A stretch of DNA of 64,000 bases from JBCCCJ01 sp039029315 (GCA_039029315.1 JBCCGK010000038.1:1-64000), one strand, 5' to 3'; counted from the stretch's first letter, positions 8,575-19,017 are shown. Numbers and translations: made by a program. The notes: generated by a model not told the origin, from the sequence alone.

Positions 8575-9573
8575 ATGCAAAGTCAGTTTGTAGATTATGT
8601 AAAAATCTACTTTACAAGTGGTAAAGGAGGCAATGGCGTGATTGCATGGCATAGGCAAAAGTATTTGCCTAAAGGAGGCCCGGACGGGGGAGATGGGGGA
8701 AAGGGGGGAAGCATTATCCTGAAAGGAAACCGGCAATTATGGACCTTGCTGGATCTTAAATACCGAAAATATATCAAGGCAGAATCTGGACAAAATGGGG
8801 GAGGAGCCAATAAAACGGGAAGAAGCGGCAAAGATGAAATTTTGGAAGTGCCTCTTGGAACGATCATCAAGGATGCTGAAAGTGGGGAATTGATTGGAGA
8901 AGTGATCATGGATGGGGAGGAGCTGATATTGCTCGAAGGAGGACATGGAGGAAGGGGCAACAAAAGTTTTCGCTCCCCTACCAACCAGGCACCAGATTAT
9001 GCAACTTCCGGAGGGGAGGCCAAAGAAATGTCGGCTATATTGGAATTGAAGGTATTGGCCGATGTTGGTCTGGTGGGATTTCCTAATGCCGGAAAATCCA
9101 CTTTGTTGTCTGTAATCAGCGATGCAAAACCCAAAATTGGAGATTACCCCTTCACCACTCTGACCCCAAATCTGGGATTAATTCGATATAGAGGGCATCG
9201 GTCATTTGTCATGGCAGATATTCCAGGAATCATTGAAGGAGCACATTTAGGAAAGGGATTGGGGACTCAATTTCTGAGGCATATTGAACGGAATAGTGTC
9301 TTATTATTTATGATCCCTGTTGATACTGAAGATATTAGGAAGGAATATGAGATCTTGGTCAGAGAAGTTCAGCAGTTTAATCCTGAACTGATCCATACAC
9401 CGCGCATGTTAGCCCTAACCAAATCAGACCTCATCGACAAAGAACTTGAAGAAGAAATTTCTGAAAGTATCCATGAAGTAGCACATGTATTTATCTCTTC
9501 GGTTGCACACAAAGGTCTTGATCGATTGAAGGACCAACTTTGGAAGATGTTGCATGACGATGGATCAGAGTAA
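8575..9573 (+). CDS. obg: Obg/CgtA GTPase
   Basis: A ribosome-associated GTPase of 50S assembly and stress signalling. The Gly-rich N-terminal Obg fold (residues 1-158, with GGPDGGDGGKGG) is followed by a G domain: G1 GFPNAGKST, switch TTLTPNLG, G3 DIPG and a G4 reading TKSD where NKxD is usual. At 332 aa it lacks the extra C-terminal domain found in some Gram-positive Obg proteins. It lies 7 bases after adk in the same operon. Confidence 0.95.
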   Translation: MQSQFVDYVKIYFTSGKGGNGVIAWHRQKYLPKGGPDGGDGGKGGSIILKGNRQLWTLLDLKYRKYIKAESGQNGGGANKTGRSGKDEILEVPLGTIIKDAESGELIGEVIMDGEELILLEGGHGGRGNKSFRSPTNQAPDYATSGGEAKEMSAILELKVLADVGLVGFPNAGKSTLLSVISDAKPKIGDYPFTTLTPNLGLIRYRGHRSFVMADIPGIIEGAHLGKGLGTQFLRHIERNSVLLFMIPVDTEDIRKEYEILVREVQQFNPELIHTPRMLALTKSDLIDKELEEEISESIHEVAHVFISSVAHKGLDRLKDQLWKMLHDDGSE

Positions 9574-9798
9574 ATAGACATGGTCAATTTGTATTGAGAG
9601 TAAGATGGATAAGAGGAAAGTGGACCAGACAACATTTCATCCATATTCGCTCCAGATACTTTTTGATTCTATTGTATCTCACAACCAAACCAGAAAATAT
9701 CCCCATCATAAACAATCTCCCTAGATCAGGCAAAAATAGAATTTATATACCTGATTATCAGCATTCTAAAACTTTTTACATCTAAACTTTGACCGATC

Positions 9799-11046
9799 AT
9801 GGCGATCTTATATGAAACACAAACCCTTGCCAATGGACTGAAAGTTGTCGTCCATCAGGACCACTCTATTCCAAAAGCAGTGGTGGATGTTCTGTATCGC
9901 GTCGGGTCAAAGGATGAAGAAGAAGAGTTGACGGGTTTTGCGCATTTGTTCGAGCATTTGATGTTTGAAGGCAGTAAGCACATTCCTCAATATGACAAAC
10001 CCTTGCAGCAGGTTGGGGGACAAAACAATGCGTTTACGACGGCAGATATTACCAATTATTATCTCAGCCTTCCATCCAATCAGTTGGAAACAGCCTTCTG
10101 GCTGGAATCAGACCGGATGTTGGAATTGGCCTTTTCTCAAGAAAAACTGGATATACAGAAAAGTGTAGTCACAGAAGAATTCAAACAACGCTACCTCAAT
10201 CAACCATATGGGGATGCACATCTCAAGTTAAGAGGACTTCATTTTACTACGCATCCGTACAAATGGCCAACCATCGGCAAGGACATCTCTCATATTGAGC
10301 AGGCAAAGCTCGAAGATGTTCAGGCATTTTTTTATGGCTATTATGCCCCCAACAATGCGACTTTGGTAGTTGCAGGAGATGTTGAACCTGCAGAGGTATA
10401 TCGCCTTGCCCAAAAATGGTTTGGAGATCTACCAAGAAGAGAGTTGAAAAAACATCCTCTGCCGAAGGAACCTGTCCAAACCACTTCGAGAGAGATGACT
10501 TGCCATGGAAAGGTGCCATACCCGGCAGTCTATAAAATGTATCATGTCCCTGCGCATACAGAACGAGAATACTACATTGCCGACATTCTCACGGATTTGC
10601 TCTCCAATGGAAGAAGCGGGATTTTGTACCAATACATGGTGAAAAACAAGCAGGTGAGTCCAAATGCTAATGCCTTTTCCTGGGGAATGCATGATCCGGG
10701 TGCAATATCTATAGACGGGGTCGTAGCAGGAGAGAAAACAATCAAAGAATATGAAATGCACCTTCAGGAAGCGATCAATCAATTGCTTACCATCGAAGAT
10801 CAGGACCTCGATCGGATCAAGGGCAAACTAGAAGCAATATTTGTGATGCAACAAACCACCATCATGAATAAGGCAATGGGGCTGGCGATCAGCGATGCAC
10901 TTGGCGATCTTGAATTGGTGAATTCTACCCCTGAGCTTTATCAATCCATTACATTAAAAGAAGTCAAAGAGGCTGCCGTCAATTTTCTGAAACCGGAAAA
11001 TTGCTCTACCTTATATTATCTCCCCGATCCCAAGGCCAACAATTGA
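9799..11046 (+). CDS. M16 family zinc metallopeptidase, active subunit
   Basis: The inverted zinc motif HLFEH is at residues 49-53, with a downstream Glu pair (VTEE, near 126) for the third zinc ligand. The 415-aa length is that of a single half of the M16B family (mitochondrial processing peptidase beta-like). There is no clear signal peptide, so it is probably cytoplasmic. The next gene, one base downstream, encodes a partner lacking the zinc motif, so the two probably form a heterodimer that degrades or processes peptides. A 225-base gap without a clear promoter separates it from obg. Confidence 0.9.
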   Translation: MAILYETQTLANGLKVVVHQDHSIPKAVVDVLYRVGSKDEEEELTGFAHLFEHLMFEGSKHIPQYDKPLQQVGGQNNAFTTADITNYYLSLPSNQLETAFWLESDRMLELAFSQEKLDIQKSVVTEEFKQRYLNQPYGDAHLKLRGLHFTTHPYKWPTIGKDISHIEQAKLEDVQAFFYGYYAPNNATLVVAGDVEPAEVYRLAQKWFGDLPRRELKKHPLPKEPVQTTSREMTCHGKVPYPAVYKMYHVPAHTEREYYIADILTDLLSNGRSGILYQYMVKNKQVSPNANAFSWGMHDPGAISIDGVVAGEKTIKEYEMHLQEAINQLLTIEDQDLDRIKGKLEAIFVMQQTTIMNKAMGLAISDALGDLELVNSTPELYQSITLKEVKEAAVNFLKPENCSTLYYLPDPKANN

Positions 11047-11047
11047 T

Positions 11048-12346
11048 ATGCAAGAAATTCTGGACCGAAGCTCTCCACCACGGGGAGGAATCTTGAACAA
11101 AATTCCCCTGCCAACTTATGAGATTCACACATTGAGTAATGGTATCTCAGTGTATTTACTCCCTTTTGGCTCAGTTGAAGTAGTAGAAGTACAAGCAATC
11201 TTTCGTGCTGGAAAGGTATTTCAGCCAGAAATTGGAGTGGCCAGTTATGCAGCTTCCAATATGAGAGAAGGAACAGCTTCTTATAGCAGTCTTCAATTGG
11301 CGCAACTGCTGGATGGGTATGGAGCCTGGTTGAACCACTCTGTCGGGGAGGAAGACCTCGCTTTCAAACTGGCTACTGTTAGCAAACATCTATCTGCGAC
11401 ATTGCCCCTGCTCAAAGAGGTCATCATGACTCCAACCTTTCCGAAGGATGAGTTCGCCAAAATGAAAGCGCGTGCCCTTCAAAAGATGAGTGTCAATGAA
11501 GAAAAGACCTCTTATTTGGCTGGAAGGAACTTCAAACATCAAATGTATGGTACGGCACATCCATATGGAATGCATTTGGGAAGGGCCGAATTGACAGATT
11601 TATCCCTTGATCAATTGGTGGCTTATCATGAGCAATATCTTCAGCCGGGAAACTTTTGTTTGACAGTGGTAGGAAACTATGACAAAGAGAAAATTCTGAC
11701 TCTTCTGGAACAAACATTTGGGACTTTGAGCAGCGGACAGGAGAATCTTCAGAATTCGCCAGCCGGTTCTATTCCTATCCACACAGAATTTGGGACCAGC
11801 TATCTTCTCAAAGCTGGAATGCAGGCTTCTCTGAGACTTGGCCATCCTGGAATCAAAAGGAAGCATCCTGATTTTGATCGGATGCTGGTCGTCAATACCC
11901 TGTTGGGAGGATTTTTTGGATCACGTCTGATGAAGAATATCCGCGAAGCCAAAGGTTATACCTATGGGATCTATTCAGGCTGGATTTCGATGAAACAGGC
12001 TGGGCATTTTGTCGTCCAAAGTGAGGTTGGCAATGAGTACATCCATCCCACTATTCAGGAGATCAAATTGGAAATGAGAAAATTGATGGAGGAGGGAGCG
12101 ACAGAAGAGGAACTTCAATTGGTGAAAAACTATCTTCTCGGGAGAAGTGTCAGCCAAAGAGAAACACTCTTCCAAATTGGAGATATCCTGAGATTTTCTA
12201 TCGTTAATGAAATTTCCTTTGATGAAATCGATCGAAAATTTGACATAATACAACACATGCAACCTCATGAAGTAGGGGAGTTGGCAAGCAAATATTTCAA
12301 GCCGGATAAAATGGTTGAGGTCATTGTTGGAGAATTGTCATCATAA
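11048..12346 (+). CDS. M16 family peptidase-like protein, zinc-motif-less partner subunit
   Basis: A 432-aa M16 fold protein in which the HxxEH position is replaced (the region around VASYAASNMREGTASY has no His/Glu set). The C-terminal R/Y-type segment AKGYTYGIYSGW, used for substrate binding in these enzymes, is retained. Pairing of an active and an inactive half is known for mitochondrial processing peptidase and several bacterial M16B pairs. It lies one base after the active subunit and 9 bases before the transporter gene. Confidence 0.88.
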   Translation: MQEILDRSSPPRGGILNKIPLPTYEIHTLSNGISVYLLPFGSVEVVEVQAIFRAGKVFQPEIGVASYAASNMREGTASYSSLQLAQLLDGYGAWLNHSVGEEDLAFKLATVSKHLSATLPLLKEVIMTPTFPKDEFAKMKARALQKMSVNEEKTSYLAGRNFKHQMYGTAHPYGMHLGRAELTDLSLDQLVAYHEQYLQPGNFCLTVVGNYDKEKILTLLEQTFGTLSSGQENLQNSPAGSIPIHTEFGTSYLLKAGMQASLRLGHPGIKRKHPDFDRMLVVNTLLGGFFGSRLMKNIREAKGYTYGIYSGWISMKQAGHFVVQSEVGNEYIHPTIQEIKLEMRKLMEEGATEEELQLVKNYLLGRSVSQRETLFQIGDILRFSIVNEISFDEIDRKFDIIQHMQPHEVGELASKYFKPDKMVEVIVGELSS

Positions 12347-12355
12347 GCCACAGAC

Positions 12356-13741
12356 ATGCATCTTTTTCTACTAGACACACCTGTCCATATTTCTACTGGA
12401 GTGACAATGCTCCATTTGGGATTGCTGATGCTGATGGTGCTTTTCCTGGCTTTGGAGGAAAAGCTTCACATCAATAAATCTCTCATCACCGGAATTGCTG
12501 CCATTATTACATTGATTAGTGGAGAACTTTCGGGAGTCTTGTCCATATTTGATGGGCATGAGGGGCATGTTCCTTTCTACATAGAATTTATCGATTGGGG
12601 CGTCATTGCGATTATCCTGGGATCAAGTTTGTTTGTCGAAGTGACCACGATGAGCGGGATATTTTCCTGGCTAGCTATTCGCTTGACCAAACTGACCAAA
12701 GGGAATCCATTCCACCTGCTGGTAGCCTATTCCTGGATGACAGTAGTGTTTTCTGCCTTTCTCAACAATGTCACCGCGATGATTATCGTCGGATCATTGA
12801 CAGTCGTATCTCTGGAAAAATTGGGAAAAAGAGACTTGTTACTAGGCTTCTTGTTGGTTGAAGGATTGCTGACAAATATTGGAGGCCTGTTGACCCTGAT
12901 CAGTTCTGTTCCGAATATCATATTGGGGAGTGCTGCCGGGATTTCCTTCATTGAATTTGTTTATATCTCAACACCATATGTAGTGGTGGCAACCATCTTG
13001 AGTATTTACGCTGCCAGAATGCTATTTGGCATTCGAGGTCTATCGAGTGAAAAAGAGCGATTACAAGCTGCAAAATCGATTTCTGCTTTTGATGAGAATG
13101 ACGGAATCGAATCGCGATCTTTTTTTATCCTGAGTTGGATTGTATTTGGCTTGTTCATTCTTGGCTTGGCAACAACGGATCTCATTCCCTATATCAAGGA
13201 GTTGGGGATTGGTTTTGTGGCGATGGCTTTTGGGATTATGATGTTGCTCCGAGTCAAATCGACCACACAGCAGATATATGCACGAACAGACTGGGATTTG
13301 ATCTTTTTCTTTGCCTTTCTCTTCATTGTTATAGGCGTAATGGAACATGCGGAAGTGCTAAAAATGATCGGTGGCCTTGTTACTGGCTTATTGGAATTGG
13401 GAAATACAGGAGGATCACTTGCTCTGTTGTGGTCTAGTGCGGTGGCTAGTTCTGTTACAGACAATATTCCACTGGCAGCGATGTTGGCCAAGACCTTGCA
13501 AGAGATCAATGCTACAGGAGAGTTGGCACCACAGATTTGGTGGGCTGTTATTTATGGATCGAACCTCGGCGGAAATATCACCCCGATTGGATCTGCTTCG
13601 ACAGTGGTGGCTGTAACCGTTATCAGTCGCAATGGGTTGAAACTGGGGTTCGTTGGATTTGTGATAAAGGCGATTCCTTTTGCCTTGCTTCACTTGATAC
13701 TGGCAAGTGGATATGTGTTGTTGCTAGGGATGTTGTTGTAA
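12356..13741 (+). CDS. ArsB/NhaD-type ion transporter (sodium/proton antiporter-like)
   Basis: An integral membrane protein of 461 aa with about 11 to 13 hydrophobic segments. Two pseudo-repeated discontinuous segments are typical of the ion-transporter (IT) superfamily: FSAFLNNVTAMIIVG near residue 130 and ASSVTDNIPLAAML near residue 365, each with the N/D-N pair. A NhaD-type Na+/H+ antiporter is the best guess; ArsB-like or other anion carriers of the same fold cannot be excluded. It is probably co-transcribed with the M16 pair. Confidence 0.75.
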   Translation: MHLFLLDTPVHISTGVTMLHLGLLMLMVLFLALEEKLHINKSLITGIAAIITLISGELSGVLSIFDGHEGHVPFYIEFIDWGVIAIILGSSLFVEVTTMSGIFSWLAIRLTKLTKGNPFHLLVAYSWMTVVFSAFLNNVTAMIIVGSLTVVSLEKLGKRDLLLGFLLVEGLLTNIGGLLTLISSVPNIILGSAAGISFIEFVYISTPYVVVATILSIYAARMLFGIRGLSSEKERLQAAKSISAFDENDGIESRSFFILSWIVFGLFILGLATTDLIPYIKELGIGFVAMAFGIMMLLRVKSTTQQIYARTDWDLIFFFAFLFIVIGVMEHAEVLKMIGGLVTGLLELGNTGGSLALLWSSAVASSVTDNIPLAAMLAKTLQEINATGELAPQIWWAVIYGSNLGGNITPIGSASTVVAVTVISRNGLKLGFVGFVIKAIPFALLHLILASGYVLLLGMLL

Positions 13742-13747
13742 AAGCAA

Positions 13748-13777
13748 AAGAGAGATTTCTTCCGAAACCTCTCTTTC
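13748..13777. terminator. shared terminator hairpin between converging genes
   Basis: AAAGAGAG pairs with CTCTCTTT and the inner TTTC with GAAA around a small loop. The A-tract on one side and T-tract on the other suit termination in both directions, for the transporter gene (+) and porV (-). Confidence 0.6.
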
Positions 13778-13801
13778 AATATTTGTCTTCAATTGTGTGG
13801 A

Positions 13802-14944
13802 TTATTCTGTTCCAGCAGACTCAAAGTCATAGCTCAATGTAAATCTGAGTGTACTTTGGAGTGGGTGGTTTTGCTGCAATGGAGCAAGATATGCGAAATG
13901 TAGTCCGAAAACATTGTATCGGATACCAGCACCAAGGGTGATGAACTTTCTGTTGCCTTTGAGCGGATCTTCATAGAAGAAACCCATACGAGCAGCGAAT
14001 AATTCGCGATACCAGTATTCAAATCCAACAGAAGTATTGATTTCTCTCATTTCTTCACCGAATCCTCCTGGAGCATCACCAAAGCTTCCAAACATTCCTT
14101 CAAGAAGTGGCTTTTGTGATCGTCCCCCTTCGGATGGAACCAGAAGTTTGTTCAAATCGTGAGTGAAGGTAATGGTGTTGTAATCATCCACAAAGAACTT
14201 GAAAGCATATCCTACTCTCAAATTGATGGGGATAAAATCCTTCTCAACCGTGCTTTGGGTATAAGATACCTTTGGACCAATGTTGGAGATAGCCAATCCA
14301 GAGCTAAACTGAACAGGCAGATCACTTCCCATTTTCATATCCTTTCTATACAGAAATCCAATGTCGCCGGCAGCAGAATTGATCCGTGTGTCTGGGCCGA
14401 TATTTCCATTGGAAGTCAATCGGCTGTAGATGTATCTCAAAGAGATAGAAGCAGACAGTACGGGAGTAACTTTCAGTGCATACCCGACATCCAGAGCAAA
14501 TTCATTGGGTTTGTCTGTTCCAATTGGTTGGCCCAGCCCGTCAGTAAACTGAATTTCTCCGAGAGAAAAATAGCGAAGTGAAGCGCCAACAACACCGGCA
14601 TCACCAGTATTGTAATATCCTGAAAGATACATCAGGTTGATGTCAGGAATTCCGAGGGCACGAAGCCAGGGAGAATATGACATGGAGAAGCCCATTCGAT
14701 GATCCAGGAAGGCAAGACCTGCAGCGTTCCAGTGCATGGCATTGGCATCATCCGCCAGTGCAACACCAGCCTCTCCAATCCCAGCACTGCGGGAATCAGG
14801 GGCAACAAGCAAGAAAGGTGCTGCTGTAGTAATCGTTTCGGCTCCTTCTTGACTGGTGGGGTTAGGCTGACCTTGAGCCTGTACATTGACACCCGTCCAG
14901 AGCAAGCCTGCTACGCAAAGAGTGGTGAAAATAGCTTTCCTCAT
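13802..14944 (-). CDS. porV: PorV, outer-membrane barrel of the type IX secretion system
   Basis: PorV (LptO) is the 14-strand FadL-like outer-membrane protein that collects T9SS cargo from the translocon and delivers it to the PorU sortase. A signal peptide (1-24, ending VQAQ) is followed by the family hallmark PFLLVAPDSRSAGIGEAG and AMHWNAAGLAFL. The 380-aa length fits. The last strand ends in FTLSYDFES. It lies about 300 bases downstream of porU on the same strand, the usual partner order. A palindrome and -7-like elements lie in that gap. Confidence 0.92.
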   Translation of the reverse strand: MRKAIFTTLCVAGLLWTGVNVQAQGQPNPTSQEGAETITTAAPFLLVAPDSRSAGIGEAGVALADDANAMHWNAAGLAFLDHRMGFSMSYSPWLRALGIPDINLMYLSGYYNTGDAGVVGASLRYFSLGEIQFTDGLGQPIGTDKPNEFALDVGYALKVTPVLSASISLRYIYSRLTSNGNIGPDTRINSAAGDIGFLYRKDMKMGSDLPVQFSSGLAISNIGPKVSYTQSTVEKDFIPINLRVGYAFKFFVDDYNTITFTHDLNKLLVPSEGGRSQKPLLEGMFGSFGDAPGGFGEEMREINTSVGFEYWYRELFAARMGFFYEDPLKGNRKFITLGAGIRYNVFGLHFAYLAPLQQNHPLQSTLRFTLSYDFESAGTE

Positions 14945-15037
14945 GTTAGTGCTACTTTTTTGAAAATATGTTGATGTACAAAGATTAGCGTAGCATTTAA
15001 TTCATAGGCTGGTAATTATGGAAATATAAACTAATTT

Positions 15038-15114
15038 CAAATATAATTCAGATTTTCAAAGAAGTAAGAGGAAATCTGTAATAAACCTTACGCTGATATC
15101 AGCGTTCAAATATA
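15038..15114 (-). promoter_or_regulatory. porV upstream region: 16-base palindrome and two -7-like elements
   Basis: The gap of 300 bases between porU and porV holds a perfect palindrome, ACGCTGATATCAGCGT (15090-15105). On the minus strand TATATTTG, matching the -7 element TANNTTTG, occurs at 15114-15107 and 15045-15038. No TTTG lies at the right distance upstream of either. The palindrome would overlap the start of a transcript from the upstream element, which is a repressor-type position. Confidence 0.4.
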
Positions 15115-15244
15115 CAGTTTTTCTAAAAATAATAAGTTTTGTTGGCAACTTTCTTTCATAACGAATGAGTGGGCATTTTAGCTGCGTTAAGCTATTATTT
15201 TTTTCCTTGAACCAGAAATTCCCTCTTAATCCTGTTTTCTGCGA

Positions 15245-18200
15245 CTATTTCAACAAGACAAGCCGCTCTGTTGTATGAACTTTTTGTCCTAGTTCAAGAT
15301 TTTGCACACTGACTCTATATACATAAACCCCATTGCTCAACTGGTTTCCCCGATCGTCTGTTCCATCCCAACTCAAATCAGCAAAGTTGTTTCCGCTGGC
15401 CATGAAGTCGGCTGACAGTGATTTTACCAATTGACCTGTCATGGAAATAATCTCTATCTGCACTTGCAAATCTTGTCCATCCTGGTTATGACCAATCATG
15501 AATCGGGTTTCTCCAGCTTGACTGGTCAAGGGATTCGGTGCTGTCAGGACACGATCAAGAGCCATGATGGCATTGTCTGAAACAATGAAGACAGTTGTAT
15601 CTTCAGAAGCATTATTGGCAACATCCCAGACACGGATTCTTAGTGTATGTTCTCCCAATGGCAAATCTCTTAAGGGATATTTTACAGATCCACGCTGGTA
15701 GCTTCCAGACTCAGCAGTATAGTAATCATTGAGATTAAATACTTGATCTGAATTTTCATCCAATACTGCACTGATTTCATGTCCAATACCGCTACCAACT
15801 GTATTGATTCCACTTTCATCTTCTACCAAGGCATATAGTGAAGGGTTCGGGCTAGTGATGCCACCATTGATCCAGTCTTCATCATTGATAAATAGCTGAA
15901 CTTTTGGCCCCTGCTCATCTACAATAGCATTGTCATCCGTACCACCAACATGCAAATTGTTATAGCAACCCGCTCCATCTATTTCCTTGTTAAAGAAATA
16001 CACACTGATTTTTCCTTGTCCATTTTCATATGAAATATCGATGGGTACGACAAACTCAAATTCGAATTGTCCCTCTTTGACTGTGGTTTTTCCATTGAAG
16101 ATTCGGTTTTTCTGCCAGAAGAAGGAATAACTGGACAATCTGGTAGTGAATAAGCTTGGCTTGTCGAATACAGTAATGTCCATTTCTCCTTCAAAGTTGG
16201 GAAGAGGATTTCCCAATTCATCCTCCAGAACACCCTTGACATTGATCAAAGACAAGGAGCGGAGAGAATCTGTAACTCCCTCACTGATTGGACGATCATT
16301 GATGCTCGTCATCCGGGCTCTTTTCTTGGGATAATTCAGAATCAAGCCTGGATCTCCCAGTAAAGTAAAGTTTCGGGAGTTGATATTGGCTAGATTTCCT
16401 CTGGTAAAGGTTGCATTCTTTGTTCGCATCATTACTTCTCCCAAAGTAGGCATCCGCATTCTCAGGCTATCGAACGTAAAGACATGTCTATAAAAGTTTT
16501 TGTTGAGGGCTTCATTGGGAGAAGAATAAACCAACCGAACAGTTGTAAAGAGGGCAATCGCCCCTGCTTCAGATGCAAGAGTCATTAATTCAGCTCCTGA
16601 TTGCAGGTCTGGATCATCATATCGGCCAAATTCACATGTGGCGGTGATGACTGCCGGATACCGGTATTGATTTTGAAGCTTGTCAATGTCAGAGTTTCTG
16701 AATATGTGGGCATTGGACCAGGCTTGTTCTCCACCATGACCTGTATAGTTCACAATCAAACTCCCTTCATCCAGGCTTGCCAATAAAGCTTCACGACCCT
16801 CGGGAAATCCTTCCTGACCAGCAGTGATTTCCATTTTATAATTGTCCATGAAGATTTTCTCAATGTTGATGCAAGGGTTGGACGCATGAATTTGAGAACT
16901 ATATCCATTGGCTTGTCGAACATGCGTATTGCCTTCCCCTTCTTTATGATCAGCAACAAGTACTACCTGATTTCGCCATTGACCCAATCCTGTTCCGTCA
17001 GGATCTGTGGCATAGCTGACGATTTTGTCAACAACTTGTGTGGCTTCCTCTTCTGTACTCACTGGTAGCCTACCTACAGGAATATCAATCTGATTGACTT
17101 CATAGCTTAGATCTCCACTGGTTTGAGAATTTTCTCCCCAGAATCCTTCGTCTTGTCCCATGATCCCAAAGAAGTCATCACTTGTATAGGAATCTGTCGG
17201 ATCCCAGGAATCACGACTTTGATATGTAGGCACATAATTGGTCGCATTGGTAAGATTTTGACTAATGTTCTTGTAAACGTAGGACCCATCTCCAAACATG
17301 GTGATGAATCCAGGGGAAGTGCCAGCAGTTCGCACATACATCATACGAATAAAGTCCCTGATGGCGGATACGTCCTGCTTGCCGCTAGAAAATTCATTAT
17401 AAATATCGGAAGGAAAAATAACGGCGGTAGTTCGGCCATAATACTCTTGATGAAACTGCGCGAGCCGATCAGCCTGAGATTTGAAATCCGGATGGGTAAT
17501 CACGATATAATCTACAGGACTCATCCCGTGAAGATTCTGATTCACAATTTTTTCTGAAGAGACTGGCTGTAGGAAACCAGCACTAAAAGCGATGAAACTC
17601 TTCGTATTTTCTGTCAATACATTGAATTCCATTGTGGTTCCATTCAACTGAAATTGCTGCTCTTGCACATGTGTTGGATCTGAGATATCCCAAATCCTGT
17701 GAGAAGAACTTCCATTTTGGATAGAAAATGAGGCCACCTGATCGGGACTGGATTGATCTGACAATCTGAAAAACCAATTGTCCTGCCCATTGGAATTGAG
17801 TTCCTGATCATATTCTACCTCCATCCAATCTAGCCATCCTTCTGCTCGATTCGAGCCATTTCTGTCGTAAGACAAGGTAATCCTGACTGAATCATCAGAA
17901 GAAATCGCAGAAGGGTCCAACTGATATGTTTGCTGTTTGACATAATAGTATCGAGCTTCTTTGCTGATAATGTTGGTTGCTTGTAAATCCAATGTACCCA
18001 GGATTGTACTTCCGTTTTTGACAACAAACTTTGTGGGAACATCAGCATGTGCAGCTACTCGCACAGTAACGCGAATCTTTCCAGACGGCAGGACATCGGG
18101 TGTCGAATAGGCATATGTCCTTTCTGATGTCAGCTCAAATCTCTCCCCCAGCCAATGTCTCCCAGACTTCAATGGATTCTCTTTATCCAATTCGTGAAAA

Positions 18201-18718
18201 TGAGCATTTCGAGTGGCTGATACCACAAAATCAGGATTTGGCTCAGAAGCCATTTGTTCTATTCTTTTGCCCGGATCATTGGAGACCGTCAGATAGTAAT
18301 AATTGGTATCAGCATACAAGTGATATTTGTGGGTAAATCGATCTAGGGAAGAATTCCATTTCCAGGTATGAGCTGATTCTCCATAAAACAGAAGGTAATC
18401 TGAGGCATCGAATGAATTATCTGATTCGCCTGAGACAAAGATGGGATTTTCTGTGAGGTCATCATGTCGAAAATCGGCATTCCTTTGAGACAACATCGCA
18501 CCCCCATTGCCAAAAATCTTGATATTTTTGGGATTGATAGAACTGGCAGAAATACCAAGTTCATTCAAAAAATCTTGATCAATCCGATAAATGCCACTCT
18601 CAGTGACGCCAATCTTGTACCATTCCCCGGTACTTAACACAGATTGAGATGCAAATGGCTGTCCTGAGGAGAGTGAGAACCAGCAAATAAGTAACGTAAA
18701 AATTACTGTTCGTAACAT
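15245..18718 (-). CDS. porU: PorU, type IX secretion system sortase (C25 gingipain-like protease)
   Basis: PorU removes the C-terminal signal of T9SS cargo and attaches the cargo to A-LPS at the outer membrane. A signal peptide follows the chosen ATG at 18718 (MLRTVIFTLLICWF); an upstream in-frame start at 18769 adds 17 residues of no clear use. The peptidase C25 domain has its His in TGHGGEQ (about residue 661) and nucleophile Cys in TATCEFG (about 695). The C-terminal Ig-like region carries an FlgD-like segment, WDGTDDRGNQLSNGVY. At 1157 aa it matches PorU and is larger than gingipain domains alone. It sits with porV. Confidence 0.93.
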   Translation of the reverse strand: MLRTVIFTLLICWFSLSSGQPFASQSVLSTGEWYKIGVTESGIYRIDQDFLNELGISASSINPKNIKIFGNGGAMLSQRNADFRHDDLTENPIFVSGESDNSFDASDYLLFYGESAHTWKWNSSLDRFTHKYHLYADTNYYYLTVSNDPGKRIEQMASEPNPDFVVSATRNAHFHELDKENPLKSGRHWLGERFELTSERTYAYSTPDVLPSGKIRVTVRVAAHADVPTKFVVKNGSTILGTLDLQATNIISKEARYYYVKQQTYQLDPSAISSDDSVRITLSYDRNGSNRAEGWLDWMEVEYDQELNSNGQDNWFFRLSDQSSPDQVASFSIQNGSSSHRIWDISDPTHVQEQQFQLNGTTMEFNVLTENTKSFIAFSAGFLQPVSSEKIVNQNLHGMSPVDYIVITHPDFKSQADRLAQFHQEYYGRTTAVIFPSDIYNEFSSGKQDVSAIRDFIRMMYVRTAGTSPGFITMFGDGSYVYKNISQNLTNATNYVPTYQSRDSWDPTDSYTSDDFFGIMGQDEGFWGENSQTSGDLSYEVNQIDIPVGRLPVSTEEEATQVVDKIVSYATDPDGTGLGQWRNQVVLVADHKEGEGNTHVRQANGYSSQIHASNPCINIEKIFMDNYKMEITAGQEGFPEGREALLASLDEGSLIVNYTGHGGEQAWSNAHIFRNSDIDKLQNQYRYPAVITATCEFGRYDDPDLQSGAELMTLASEAGAIALFTTVRLVYSSPNEALNKNFYRHVFTFDSLRMRMPTLGEVMMRTKNATFTRGNLANINSRNFTLLGDPGLILNYPKKRARMTSINDRPISEGVTDSLRSLSLINVKGVLEDELGNPLPNFEGEMDITVFDKPSLFTTRLSSYSFFWQKNRIFNGKTTVKEGQFEFEFVVPIDISYENGQGKISVYFFNKEIDGAGCYNNLHVGGTDDNAIVDEQGPKVQLFINDEDWINGGITSPNPSLYALVEDESGINTVGSGIGHEISAVLDENSDQVFNLNDYYTAESGSYQRGSVKYPLRDLPLGEHTLRIRVWDVANNASEDTTVFIVSDNAIMALDRVLTAPNPLTSQAGETRFMIGHNQDGQDLQVQIEIISMTGQLVKSLSADFMASGNNFADLSWDGTDDRGNQLSNGVYVYRVSVQNLELGQKVHTTERLVLLK

Positions 18719-19017
18719 GCCTTCTGGAATTAGTGAATACTTCGACAAATAAACTAAAAAAAAAGCCACAAACGATAGGACAAAAAAAAAGGATGTCTAA
18801 TGTAAGAACGGAAATTAGATTTTTGACATATGTTAGCTAATTGACATAAACAATAATTGAAGAAAAGCTGGGATAGGCCAGGGATAGTTTTCCCTAGGGG
18901 AGAAACAGGACTTAGATGGCGTAGATGAGTGAGCAAAAAGATTTTGGACCAGACATGTGACCTTTCTATAAGAAATGAATCTAATCTGTAGGAAACTTAA
19001 TCATATCAATCACAACA

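Noticed and set aside
9594..9785. 63-codon open frame between obg and the M16 gene
   Set aside because: No recognisable features; more likely spacer.
9782..9791. Promoter TAAACTTTG before the M16 gene, and the similar TAATCTTTG before porV
   Set aside because: Both have three bases between TA and TTTG instead of two and lack an upstream TTTG at the right distance.
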